From Oscillatoriales cyanobacterium RM2_1_1 (GTDB lineage: Bacteria; Cyanobacteriota; Cyanobacteriia; Cyanobacteriales; Microcoleaceae), in the NCBI GenBank assembly GCA_012033335.1, contig JAAURB010000050.1, positions 1-36,962 of the forward strand: a stretch of DNA of 36,962 bases. The letters run 5' to 3'. The translations under genes were made by a program, and so were the position numbers. Below, in pieces: positions 25,858 through 33,545 of this stretch (positions within the stretch are counted from its first letter, which is position 1; each line of letters begins with the position of its first letter). The notes below the pieces were generated by a model. That model was given only the letters and a program-made list of their open reading frames with translations, ran no database searches and was not told where the DNA came from.

Positions 25858-27141
25858 ATGACTGAGTATTTTCAGACCCCAGAATCCAATCCAGTGAGTG
25901 AAAGTTCAACTCAATTGGTTCAGGCCCTCCATGACTGTAATCGAGACCTGATCAGTCGGGTCACTGAATTAGAAGCGGAACTAGAAAACTGTAGGAACAC
26001 CATGCAGGAGAAAGAAGTGCTTCTGAGCCAACAGAGCCAGGAATTTGACCTGGCTCAGCAACAGGTAACCCGATTATTCAGTAAGCTCGAACTCTCCAAC
26101 CAGGTGATTCGCCGTCAGCAGGTACTTGTCGAAACCCTGACGGAACAATGGGAAACCAGTCAAGCGCGGATGGCTCAAATGGAACGGGAATGTGCCGCAG
26201 CCCAGCAATCCTACAATGAAAAGCTCAATGAGCTGGCCCAAACTCAAAATACATCTGAAGAACTGCGATCGCGGCTCCATCGTCAGCAGCGCCATACCCT
26301 TCAGTTTAAAGCGGCATTAGAGCGCTGTCTGGAAATGCAGCATCCTCACGCTGCTCCGACTTCGGGCTTGCAGCAGCCTGCCGCTCTCACGAGTTCTCAC
26401 TCCCCCCAATCTATTTCAGGGTCAGGAGATTGGGTGAAAACAGAAGTAATTACTGCTGCCGATCTGCACCAATCCCCATCCCCTAGGGTAATTTCTCCCG
26501 CCCCCCTAACCAAAGCCCAGCCCGTTCAGCCTTGGTCATCGGAATCTACAAATACCGTTGAATTAGGTCGATTAGATGAACTTGCTCGGGTGGATATGGC
26601 TGATGATGCTTCCTTTGTGCTTGACTCCGTTGATCCATCCTTCAATCCAGAGCAACCGATTCAAACTTGGGTCGATCCTGAATCTGCTCCCCTCGCAATT
26701 CAGAAGATCTCCCCTGAGGATTTGGTCACTTTTGATTCTTACTGGCATGTCGAGCAGGGGAGCCCGGTTTTTCAAGGGGCTACAGCCCATGAAAAAACTG
26801 ATGTTGAGCTCCGAGCCAAAGATAGGGCTGACGATCCTGAGTTACAACCTTCGGAGGCTGAACTCAATCAAATCTCCTCAACACTTCCGGTGAAAAATGC
26901 GGCCATTGCACCACCCAATTTAGATTTACCGGAATTGCAGTCTGAAAGTCAGGGAAATGGGGAATCCGAATCTCCTACCAATCAATTTGACCAGGGTTCC
27001 TGGCGAGTTCTATTGATCAATCCCCAACATCAAACTAAATTGTCTTCTCGAGCGGCAATTCAGCTACCTGATTTTTCTCACAGTGCCAATCCAGAAACTT
27101 CCCAGGTAGAGCCTTTAAAACATCAAGTCGAGCAATTTTAA
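25858..27141 (+). CDS. Cyanobacterial coiled-coil protein of unknown function
   Basis: 427 aa from ATG 25858, chosen because AGGAGA lies 6 bases upstream; the frame is open to a TTG at 25708, which would add 50 residues. A long coiled coil spans about residues 20-165 (LISRVTELEAELENCRNTMQ, QEFDLAQQQVTRLFSKLELS, VIRRQQVLVETLTEQWETSQ). It ends in RSRLHRQQRHTLQFKAALER, a stretch I recall as conserved in cyanobacterial proteins of this type. The rest is acidic, proline/serine-rich and probably disordered. No enzymatic motif. Likely a structural or scaffold protein. It converges on the GH57 gene with a hairpin between. Confidence 0.75.
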   Translation: MTEYFQTPESNPVSESSTQLVQALHDCNRDLISRVTELEAELENCRNTMQEKEVLLSQQSQEFDLAQQQVTRLFSKLELSNQVIRRQQVLVETLTEQWETSQARMAQMERECAAAQQSYNEKLNELAQTQNTSEELRSRLHRQQRHTLQFKAALERCLEMQHPHAAPTSGLQQPAALTSSHSPQSISGSGDWVKTEVITAADLHQSPSPRVISPAPLTKAQPVQPWSSESTNTVELGRLDELARVDMADDASFVLDSVDPSFNPEQPIQTWVDPESAPLAIQKISPEDLVTFDSYWHVEQGSPVFQGATAHEKTDVELRAKDRADDPELQPSEAELNQISSTLPVKNAAIAPPNLDLPELQSESQGNGESESPTNQFDQGSWRVLLINPQHQTKLSSRAAIQLPDFSHSANPETSQVEPLKHQVEQF

Positions 27142-27209
27142 TGGCATTGATTCCAAACCACCTGCTTCAAACTGCCCGCTTCAAATTTAAACCATAGAGT
27201 AAATCTTGT

Positions 27210-27233
27210 GGAACAGCCGAGACGGCTGTTTCC
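27210..27233. terminator. Hairpin between convergent genes (candidate bidirectional terminator)
   Basis: AACAGCCG (27212-27219) pairs perfectly with CGGCTGTT (27223-27230) around an AGA loop, with GG/CC extending the stem past one bulged T. It lies between two convergent genes. The T tract is short (TGTTTCCC), so termination strength is uncertain. Confidence 0.5.
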
Positions 27234-27299
27234 CAGCAGGCATCTTACCTGGATCACCAGATTTTCTCTAAGATCTCCATTTAATTTGACAAACTTGCC

Positions 27300-28790
27300 T
27301 TAACGGCATTGATCCAAAACCGCTTTCCCTCGTTGATAGAGCTCCCGGGCATAGTCTGTCCAGGTTCCCTGGCCCCAATACCGAAAGCAGCTCGTTTCCA
27401 GTAATAAAACATACAGCAGAGCCGTTTGATAGTCCGAACGGCGAGTTGTTGAGGGATCTTGCTCAACTAGTGGATCAAAGGTTCGATGAAATAAAGCGCT
27501 CAACTGGTTCATCGGATCGAGCACATTTTCGTACCCCGCGACCCAACTAATATCATTTGTCCAGGATGCCCCTTCGGTATGGAATTGAGCATCTTCGGTC
27601 TGGAGGGCTTTCAGGGTTTGGGCCAGGCGCTCTGGGGTGACTTGCGCCGGATCGAGGCGTTGCCAGATTTTATGTTGTCCTACGGCTTGACAGGGGGGAT
27701 AATCTTCAGAGGAAACTCCAGATGCCTCCAGCAACTCGATATACTCTGTGCCATTGAATCCAACAACTCCCAATTGAGTCAGGCCGTTCTGCTTGATCTG
27801 AGGCCACAGGGGCGAAAAATCCCGGGGAAATTCATTCATCATCACTCCCCCATTTTCCCCATCCGCAATCTGGGTGACACAGGGGGGAACTTCAATATTT
27901 CCAAGCTGGATTCGGGATTTGCTCCGGGCCTCATGATAGGGTTGCATTTGAGCCACCAATTTTGTGTCAGAACCCTGGGTTTTGACCAGAACTGTAATGG
28001 TGGTTGATGCGCCCAAGGAATTGCGTGCTATCAATCGGTTCGGTATATACTTGCTCTCCTGGTTTAATGGAGCCCCGTCTAGCTGTTCTACCGAGTGTTC
28101 CTGAACCAATAGCCAGCGATAACCACATTCCTTCAGAGCTTTGATGTATTCAAATAAAGTATCTGGGTGATTCGGCAGGTGCATTTCTGGCGGCGAAAAC
28201 CCTTTAACCCGACGGAGGGCTTCATACCCAAACAGGGCTGCAAAGTATTGTTGCCAGGCTTGAATCTGCAACTTCAGGTCAGGAATCGGAGTAGAAGGAA
28301 TCACAGCATGGCTCCACATTGTCCCCAGCCATTCCACATGGAGAAAATATTGGGGATCACAGGTAATTTTCTCAAGAGAATTCAACACATCCTCCCGCCC
28401 CATCTGCTGCAATCCCCAGAGCAAATTTCCAGAGTAATCCAGCATTATCCGGGGATTGCTCCCTGCAGCCACCAGTTGGGGAATGAAATCTCCCATGCGA
28501 CCATAGCACCCGGCAAAGGCGGCAGCATTGTGATTGTCGCCTTCACCGGGATGCTCAAACATGTATTGCAAATTGCAGATCAGTTCTCCCTGGCTACCCC
28601 CTGGAATAGTCGGCTGGTGCATGTGGAGGGCGCAGGCAAATCCAGCAGAAACCTGGTCTAGCTTCAGGTTGGTGAGGGGCAAAAAAACTGGCTCGGCATG
28701 GTTTGTGACTGAACGAATATTAGATTCAAACCCGCAGAAATTGGGTAGCCCATTTTGAACTATTTCCAGGGGGGATAGGATTGTTGTCAT
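27300..28790 (-). CDS. Glycoside hydrolase family 57 protein
   Basis: About 496 aa from the second ATG (28790), which has GAGGA 6 bases upstream; the first ATG at 28796 abuts that ribosome-binding site. GH57 enzymes cut or transfer alpha-glucans. Family marks: N-terminal ALHMHQPTIPGG, the nucleophile-region-like KGFSPPEMHLPNH (Glu in PPEM), and DGENGGVMMNEFPRDF, which would hold the acid region. The middle FLHVEWLGTMWSHAVIPSTP is also typical. Activity (amylase, branching, amylopullulanase-like or a non-catalytic relative) cannot be told from sequence alone; glycogen metabolism is a reasonable inference. It is divergent from the DUF2993 gene. Confidence 0.85.
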   Translation of the reverse strand: MTTILSPLEIVQNGLPNFCGFESNIRSVTNHAEPVFLPLTNLKLDQVSAGFACALHMHQPTIPGGSQGELICNLQYMFEHPGEGDNHNAAAFAGCYGRMGDFIPQLVAAGSNPRIMLDYSGNLLWGLQQMGREDVLNSLEKITCDPQYFLHVEWLGTMWSHAVIPSTPIPDLKLQIQAWQQYFAALFGYEALRRVKGFSPPEMHLPNHPDTLFEYIKALKECGYRWLLVQEHSVEQLDGAPLNQESKYIPNRLIARNSLGASTTITVLVKTQGSDTKLVAQMQPYHEARSKSRIQLGNIEVPPCVTQIADGENGGVMMNEFPRDFSPLWPQIKQNGLTQLGVVGFNGTEYIELLEASGVSSEDYPPCQAVGQHKIWQRLDPAQVTPERLAQTLKALQTEDAQFHTEGASWTNDISWVAGYENVLDPMNQLSALFHRTFDPLVEQDPSTTRRSDYQTALLYVLLLETSCFRYWGQGTWTDYARELYQRGKAVLDQCR

Positions 28791-29289
28791 TGTCATTCCT
28801 CAAATTGCTGAGTGGATTAGTCCAGGTAGAGTTTGCTCCTGTTTTAACCCAGGGAAGCCTCTTGGGCTCATATCTCTTGGGCTTATAGAGTAAATCAAGT
28901 GAAATAGCTGTCCTGGTTGCTTCCTAGCCAGCAGAATACCTATAACTCCGGGACTTTCATCTGGTTTGTATATCTTTAGGATAGTATTTGAAAAGTGTTG
29001 AAAAAAGTGTTTAAAAGAAGATACCAGGCGGCGCAGGCAACTAAACTCCCAACGAAGTAGAGTTAAGGGGGGAGTCTTCAAGCCAGAGATTAATATAACC
29101 TATGGGTTGTGTAAGAAAACTAAAAGAAAACTAAACTTAAAGGGGAAACCCTGATGAAATAAGGAAATCTTGGGGACAAATCTAGAAAAATTGCCTTAAA
29201 ATCTGGCTTAAATGTAAACCTCCGGCAAAAACCCTTAACAAATCTTTATGAAGAGTTATAATGAGTCCAGTGATTTGAGTGAGTAAAGG
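28791..29289. other. Divergent intergenic region, GH57 and DUF2993 genes
   Basis: 499 bp with no convincing gene; a 93-codon minus frame at 28800-29081 lacks a plausible start context and homology I can see. It contains a good sigma-70-type promoter for the rightward gene. No repeats of family 1 or 2. Confidence 0.5.
29235..29262 (+). promoter_or_regulatory. Sigma-70-type promoter for the DUF2993 gene
   Basis: TTAACA (29235-29240, 5 of 6 matches to TTGACA) and a perfect TATAAT (29257-29262) are 16 bases apart. Transcription should start near 29269, giving a leader of about 20 bases before the ATG. Confidence 0.6.
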
Positions 29290-30054
29290 ATGGTAAACGC
29301 TTTGCTAGGAAGCACTCCTTTTCAGGCTCAAGGCGGCGATCGCCTTGTTAGTAAAGTTGTAGGCGCAGCCATTGCGGCTTTATTTAAACGATCTGAAAAG
29401 GTCGAAGCAACTGTGCGGGCTGAGCCTGTGACTAAGCTGCTCCAAGGCAGTGTTGACGGGTTTGATTTCATCGGCAATGGAATGTTGATGTACAACGGTT
29501 TGCGAATTGCAGTGATGGAGCTTTACCTGCAAGCTGTTGCCATTGACTTTGGCGCAATTTTCATCGGTCAGGTGAAATTGCGACAGCCAACTCAAGCCAA
29601 TCTTCGGGTGGTTCTCTCTGAGGAGGATTTGACCACCTCATTCAATACTGTTTTTGTCAAGGACAAACTTCGCAAACTTCAGTATCAGGGCCAATCTCTG
29701 GACTTCAACAACACAGAAATGACCATCACACCTGAGAAACAGTTACGAATCCAGTCCCTAATTCAGCTCAAAGAGTCTGGTTCCCTGATCCCGGTAGATT
29801 TTATGGCAGAGGTTGCGGTAGAGGATCGGCGACGAATTCAGTTCGTCAATGTCGTTCATCGGGGCGAGGAGGAAGCGATTGAACTCAGTAAAGCTCTGGT
29901 TAACCATGTCAATAACTTACTAGACCTGGATCAGTTTGCCCTCGAAGGCACTCAACTCCGGGTTGATCGGCTACGAATTCAAAACGAGTCTTTGATTTTC
30001 TATGGCTCTGCCCAGATTAACCAGTTTCCCAGTGGAAAAAAGCGCTCGAAGTGA
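29290..30054 (+). CDS. DUF2993 (LmeA-like) family protein
   Basis: 254 aa. Typical DUF2993 features: N-terminal GGDRLVSKVVGAAIAALFKR, SEKVEATVRAEPVTKLLQGS, a central LRQPTQANLRVVLSEEDLTT, and the C-terminal LVNHVNNLLDLDQFALEGTQ LRV segment. In actinobacteria the related LmeA is a periplasmic lipid-binding protein; the cyanobacterial members are not characterised to my knowledge. No clear cleavable signal peptide, so it may be cytoplasmic or peripheral to membranes. A canonical promoter lies 28 bp upstream, and a short GC hairpin follows the stop. Confidence 0.85.
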   Translation: MVNALLGSTPFQAQGGDRLVSKVVGAAIAALFKRSEKVEATVRAEPVTKLLQGSVDGFDFIGNGMLMYNGLRIAVMELYLQAVAIDFGAIFIGQVKLRQPTQANLRVVLSEEDLTTSFNTVFVKDKLRKLQYQGQSLDFNNTEMTITPEKQLRIQSLIQLKESGSLIPVDFMAEVAVEDRRRIQFVNVVHRGEEEAIELSKALVNHVNNLLDLDQFALEGTQLRVDRLRIQNESLIFYGSAQINQFPSGKKRSK

Positions 30055-30093
30055 GGTTCTCAGTAGCGTTTGCAATCCTGGCATTCCTCTTTG

Positions 30094-30111
30094 TCCCCCT
30101 CTCAGGGGGGA
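30094..30111. terminator. Short GC hairpin after the DUF2993 gene
   Basis: CCCCCT (30095-30100) pairs with AGGGGG (30104-30109) around CTC, followed by ATTTGAGTGTTTT. It lies 40 bp after the stop. Similar CCCCCT/AGGGGG motifs are common between cyanobacterial genes, so it could also be a repeat. Confidence 0.4.
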
Positions 30112-30240
30112 TTTGAGTGTTTTAGAGGTTCCATGCCGAGTGAAATGCCGTAACTAGTTGCTGATAATTTTCGGTGGATATCTAGTTCATTGTCTATGAA
30201 CCTTCAACTAACCTTCAACCCACCCTTAACCCACTCCCAA

Positions 30241-30405
30241 CTAGTTCTCTTCTTCCTCAGTAACTTTTGGGACAAAATTAGGCCGATCCTGGCCTTCCCA
30301 ACCGGGGGGACGTTTTGAGTTGTACCAGGCAATTGAACCGATACTGACCGCTGCGATAAACCCAACAGCTAGAACGGCTGCTGGAATCCATAAACTATTC
30401 TCCAT
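30241..30405 (-). CDS. 54-residue single-helix membrane protein, Psb35-like
   Basis: 54 aa, ATG 30405 to TAG 30241. One membrane helix (WIPAAVLAVGFIAAVSIGSI) is followed by AWYNSKRPPGWEGQDRPNF and an acidic tail (TEEEEN). The helix followed by AWYNSKRPxGWE is what I remember of the cyanobacterial Ssl2148/Psb35 family, which in Synechocystis stabilises the CP47 assembly module of photosystem II; the match is from memory. AAGGG lies 5 bases upstream of the ATG. It is too short for many gene finders. It sits alone between the DUF2993 gene and the GNAT gene. Confidence 0.75.
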   Translation of the reverse strand: MENSLWIPAAVLAVGFIAAVSIGSIAWYNSKRPPGWEGQDRPNFVPKVTEEEEN

Positions 30406-30600
30406 GGAACCCTTTTCTCCAAATTAAATCTTACAGACTTAAGCTTACTCTTAAGCAGACTATTGACTTGAATCTTTTTCAGTTTTCAACGTCTGTCCCG
30501 AGAGAATCTTTTAAGATTATAGCAACGGAGCCAGAACTTCCCACAGTTGAGACCGGGATCTGGAAGAGAAGTAACTCGAGGATATTGAACGGCTGAACGG

Positions 30601-31056
30601 TTATATATTGGGGTCTCGAAGAGTCAGGCATTTGGCCATTTTGTAGTGGAGGATTCCAGCTTCAGAAAAAGGTTCTCCCTGGGCGACAAAATTGAGCTTG
30701 CGGTAGAACGGTCTGGCATGAATTTGAGCATAGACAATCACCTGTTCGACTCCAGCATTGCTCAAATCTGACAGGGCAGCTTCCATTATTTGAGTGCCAA
30801 TTCCCTGACCTCTAAAGGCCGGAAGCACTGCTAAGCGCTCAATTTTGGCCGTGTTTTCTGACCAATTACGCACCCTCACCGTACCTATTGGTTGTGCTTG
30901 TGAATAAGCGAGAAAGTGCTTGGCCCGATCATCCATCCCATCAAATTCAAGCCGGGGATCAATCCCTTGTTCAGCCACAAAAACCTGATCTCGGATTTTG
31001 TGGATAGCCTCTGAAGCGTCTGAGTAAAGAATGGATTTAATCACAACGTTATTCAT
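30601..31056 (-). CDS. GNAT family N-acetyltransferase
   Basis: 151 aa, the usual length. It transfers acetyl from acetyl-CoA to an amine of unknown identity. Signatures: N-terminal IRDQVFVAEQGIDPRLEFDG (as in YjcF/ElaA-like members), HFLAYSQAQPIGTVRVR, the acetyl-CoA-binding motif RLAVLPAFRGQGIGTQIM, and the C-terminal HARPFYRKLNFVAQGEPFSE. The ATG at 31056 has no strong Shine-Dalgarno. No operon partner. Confidence 0.9.
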   Translation of the reverse strand: MNNVVIKSILYSDASEAIHKIRDQVFVAEQGIDPRLEFDGMDDRAKHFLAYSQAQPIGTVRVRNWSENTAKIERLAVLPAFRGQGIGTQIMEAALSDLSNAGVEQVIVYAQIHARPFYRKLNFVAQGEPFSEAGILHYKMAKCLTLRDPNI

Positions 31057-31441
31057 TGTTCTTAAGTAGTTAGGCGGATTTGAACGGAGTATGGGTTAAC
31101 GGAAGGGTACGGTAGACCCAGAAACATTTTTGAGGGAGTGGGACACGTCTCCTGAAAAATGCCCTAATGTAACGGCTCAAGCTATGAAAGGCAAGTCAGT
31201 CGATGGTTGTCATGTAATTAATTGTTGAGTGGAAGGGGTCTGGAGCTTCGCTCTAGGAAAGGGGCAGTGGCCCCCCAGATCAATCTTGTCATTAATTGCC
31301 TCAAGCTATTGACCAGGGAAAAGCAACAAGAAATAGGAATGAGTCAAGAATTTCAGGTCATCGCCAAAATCGTGAACCAATCTCAGATGATATGCGTCTT
31401 TAGAGTCAACTCACGTAAATTATTTGAAAGGACATCTGAGT
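31057..31441. other. Divergent intergenic region with a family 1 repeat
   Basis: 385 bp between the GNAT gene and the secreted protein gene. A family 1 repeat fills 31204-31313. No other feature recognised; promoters for both genes must lie here. Confidence 0.5.
31204..31313 (+). repeat. Palindromic repeat family 1, copy 5 (full length)
   Basis: Reads TGGTTGTCATGTAATTAATT, a first hairpin CTGGAGC-TTC-GCTCTAG (base-paired although diverged from CTGGGGC-TTT-GCCCCAG), a second GGGGC/GCCCC hairpin, then CAGATCAATCTTGTCATTAA and TTGCCTCAAGC. Confidence 0.85.
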
Positions 31442-32098
31442 ATGGTTAGTTCTAGATTGTCTCGCTCCAGCACCGCTTGGTTTTTAGCCCTGGGTTTAAT
31501 GGTAGCGGGGAGTACTCCAGTTTTGCTAACAACCTTACTGGCAACCCGGGCAACAGCACAACAATTCCCTGGCTCCCTACAGCGCGATCGCGTCACAGCC
31601 GGAACCTTAATCCCAGTGGAATATGAAGATGCCGAAAAAATTGTTGTCACTCCTGATGAAACCGTAGAGGTGACCGTGCTCTCTGCCCAAAGCCTCAGAA
31701 CCAGCACCGGTCGCGTCTGGCTACCCGCTGGATCCCAGATCAGAGGTGAAATCCGCCCTGTGGGAAGTGGGTCTCAATTCATTGCCCGGGAAGTCATTTT
31801 TAGCAATGGCAGAAGCTTCCGCCTGAATGCCAATTCCGATGTCGTCAGCCGCACGGAAACCATCAAGAAAGGAGCCTCTGCGGGGGATATTCTCAAGGGA
31901 GCTGCGGTTGGGGCGGCGGCGGCCACGGCTGTTTCCGTATTAACGGGGGATAAAGCCATTGCCACTGAAGAGGTTCTAGGGGGAGTCGGTTTGGGGGCGA
32001 TCGCCGGAGTTTTCCTGGGTCGCGACAAAGTGGAAGTTCTGGTGATTCGTCCTGAAGATCTGGATTTGAGATTGGAATCAGATATTGTGTTCCGTTAA
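31442..32098 (+). CDS. Secreted glycine-zipper protein, VirB10/TrbI-like pattern
   Basis: 218 aa from ATG 31442, preceded by GAAAGGA; a TTG at 31424 is also in frame. Signal peptide with cleavage expected after ATA in TRATAQQF. The mature protein has AGTLIPVEYEDAEKIVVTPD, RVWLPAGSQIRGEIRPVGSG, and a glycine-zipper membrane-like stretch (GDILKGAAVGAAAATAVSVL, LGGVGLGAIAGVFLG). The pattern (T-L-I-P, LPAGS, G-x-I) resembles the VirB10/TrbI beta-barrel domain, but no type IV secretion genes are nearby, so a stand-alone envelope protein is more likely. Confidence 0.75.
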   Translation: MVSSRLSRSSTAWFLALGLMVAGSTPVLLTTLLATRATAQQFPGSLQRDRVTAGTLIPVEYEDAEKIVVTPDETVEVTVLSAQSLRTSTGRVWLPAGSQIRGEIRPVGSGSQFIAREVIFSNGRSFRLNANSDVVSRTETIKKGASAGDILKGAAVGAAAATAVSVLTGDKAIATEEVLGGVGLGAIAGVFLGRDKVEVLVIRPEDLDLRLESDIVFR

Positions 32099-32170
32099 TT
32101 CCATAGAGTTCCCTCGTCACGAAGGAGCAAATAATCCGGCTCCTTCCACCAGAATTATTCATTTAAGGAG

Positions 32171-32283
32171 GTGGTTGTAATAATTGTTAAATGAAGGGGG
32201 TTTGGGGGCTTTGCCCCAGGAAGGGGATCCTGCCCCCTTCGCCCCCAGATCAATCTTCTAATTAATTGCGGCAAGCCACTGAC
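32171..32283 (+). repeat. Palindromic repeat family 1, copy 6 (full length)
   Basis: The clearest copy. GTGGTTGTAATAATTGTTAA, then a first hairpin (GGGGGC-TTT-GCCCC), a second hairpin (GAAGGGG-ATCCTG-CCCCCTTC), then CAGATCAATCTTCTAATTAA and TTGCGGCAAGCCACTGAC. It begins 72 bp after the stop of the secreted protein gene. Confidence 0.85.
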
Positions 32284-32305
32284 AGTAATTTAAACAGTAA
32301 TTTAA
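32282..32305. repeat. Perfect 12-bp tandem duplication
   Basis: ACAGTAATTTAA occurs twice in direct succession at the right end of family 1 copy 6, overlapping its last bases. It could be a target-site-like or slippage duplication. Confidence 0.7.
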
Positions 32306-32390
32306 CTGCATCCATCTTAAAAGATGAGCAACCTGTCAATCCTCAATTGCTCCTGAACTATTAATCTTAAACTTATTCTCTTAAACTATT

Positions 32391-33494
32391 ATGTATTCCC
32401 GATTTCAACGGTTCTGGACGGCATTATTGCTAACATTTGGGTTAGTCATTACTGTCAGCCTCTGGGAATCAGAAGCCAGTTCCAAGACGGAGTTTTCTCT
32501 AGAACAGCCCAAGGTACTGGCTCAACGGCTGGCCGAAACTCTGATTGCTCAGATTCCCAAAGCTCCTCAATTCTCCATTCCAATTCAGTGTTCTCTCGGG
32601 AAAGATTGCTTTATTTTGTTATATCCTGACCGGGATCCCAGCCCCAAGGCAATAGATTTTGGCTGTGGCCGACAAACCTACGACGGTCATAAGGGAACCG
32701 ACTTTGCCATTGCCGATGAACAAGTGATGGCCCAGGGAGTCCCAGTCTTGGCTTCTGCCCCCGGCAAGGTATTACGGGTCAGGGATGGCGTGCAAGATCG
32801 ACGGCTGGAAAACGTTGCAGAAAAAGTCAATGTTGAAGGGGTAGAATGTGGCAATGGTATTGTGATTGACCACAGTTCAATGCCAGATGGGGCTGGCTGG
32901 GAAACCCAATACTGCCATCTGCGCAACGGCACTGTGGTAGTTAAACCCGGAGAGGTTGTCGAACGCGGCACCGTATTGGGCATGGTGGGGGCTTCTGGGG
33001 CTGCATCTTTTCCCCATGTGCATTTGAGCTTGCGCTATCAGGGCCAGGTCGTGGATCCCTTTGTTGGGCCAGAGGCCGCTGCGGGTTGCCAGGTCGATCC
33101 CATGGCTGTGTGGGATCAATCTTTACCCTATACCCCTACCGGGCTAATTCGAGCTGGATTTTCTCCGGTTCCACCCACCATGGAGCAACTTTGGGACGGG
33201 GAATTCAAGGAGACGGCTCTAGCTCAAACTATTCCCAATTTATTGTTTTGGGTACAGGCTTATGGGGTGCTTCAGGGCGATCGCGTGGAATACAAACTGT
33301 TTGATCCCTCTGGTGCCATTGCTGTGGACAATCAGGAAGTACTAAAGTCTCCCAGTCGCACCTGGCTGGGCTATGTGGGCAAAAAAAATAATCCCCAACG
33401 CCCTCTGGTTTTAGGACAGTGGCGGGGGGAATATCGATTGGTGCGGGATGGCAAGATGTTGTTAGAGGTTAAGCGAGCCTTGCAGTTGAGTTAA
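32391..33494 (+). CDS. Secreted M23 (LytM-type) metallopeptidase
   Basis: 367 aa. An N-terminal hydrophobic segment (WTALLLTFGLVITVSLW) acts as signal peptide or anchor. The M23 domain spans about residues 90-220, with zinc ligands His100 and Asp104 (YDGHKGTDFAI) and His211 (FPHVHLSLR); His209 and His176 are the usual catalytic histidines. All are present, so it is predicted to be active on peptidoglycan peptides. The C-terminal 130 residues have no domain I recognise. No Shine-Dalgarno precedes ATG 32391. It converges on the large adhesin gene. Confidence 0.9.
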   Translation: MYSRFQRFWTALLLTFGLVITVSLWESEASSKTEFSLEQPKVLAQRLAETLIAQIPKAPQFSIPIQCSLGKDCFILLYPDRDPSPKAIDFGCGRQTYDGHKGTDFAIADEQVMAQGVPVLASAPGKVLRVRDGVQDRRLENVAEKVNVEGVECGNGIVIDHSSMPDGAGWETQYCHLRNGTVVVKPGEVVERGTVLGMVGASGAASFPHVHLSLRYQGQVVDPFVGPEAAAGCQVDPMAVWDQSLPYTPTGLIRAGFSPVPPTMEQLWDGEFKETALAQTIPNLLFWVQAYGVLQGDRVEYKLFDPSGAIAVDNQEVLKSPSRTWLGYVGKKNNPQRPLVLGQWRGEYRLVRDGKMLLEVKRALQLS

Positions 33495-33545
33495 AACGGT
33501 ACCCTGACTTTGAAGTGAAGCTCCCATTAAACCCAAGACAAACAC

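Noticed and set aside
28800-29081. 93-codon minus frame beside the GH57 gene
   Set aside because: No Shine-Dalgarno, no domain, and overlaps the promoter region.
31070-31120. tRNA-like GATTTGAAC motif upstream of the GNAT gene
   Set aside because: No acceptor, D or anticodon arms could be paired around it.
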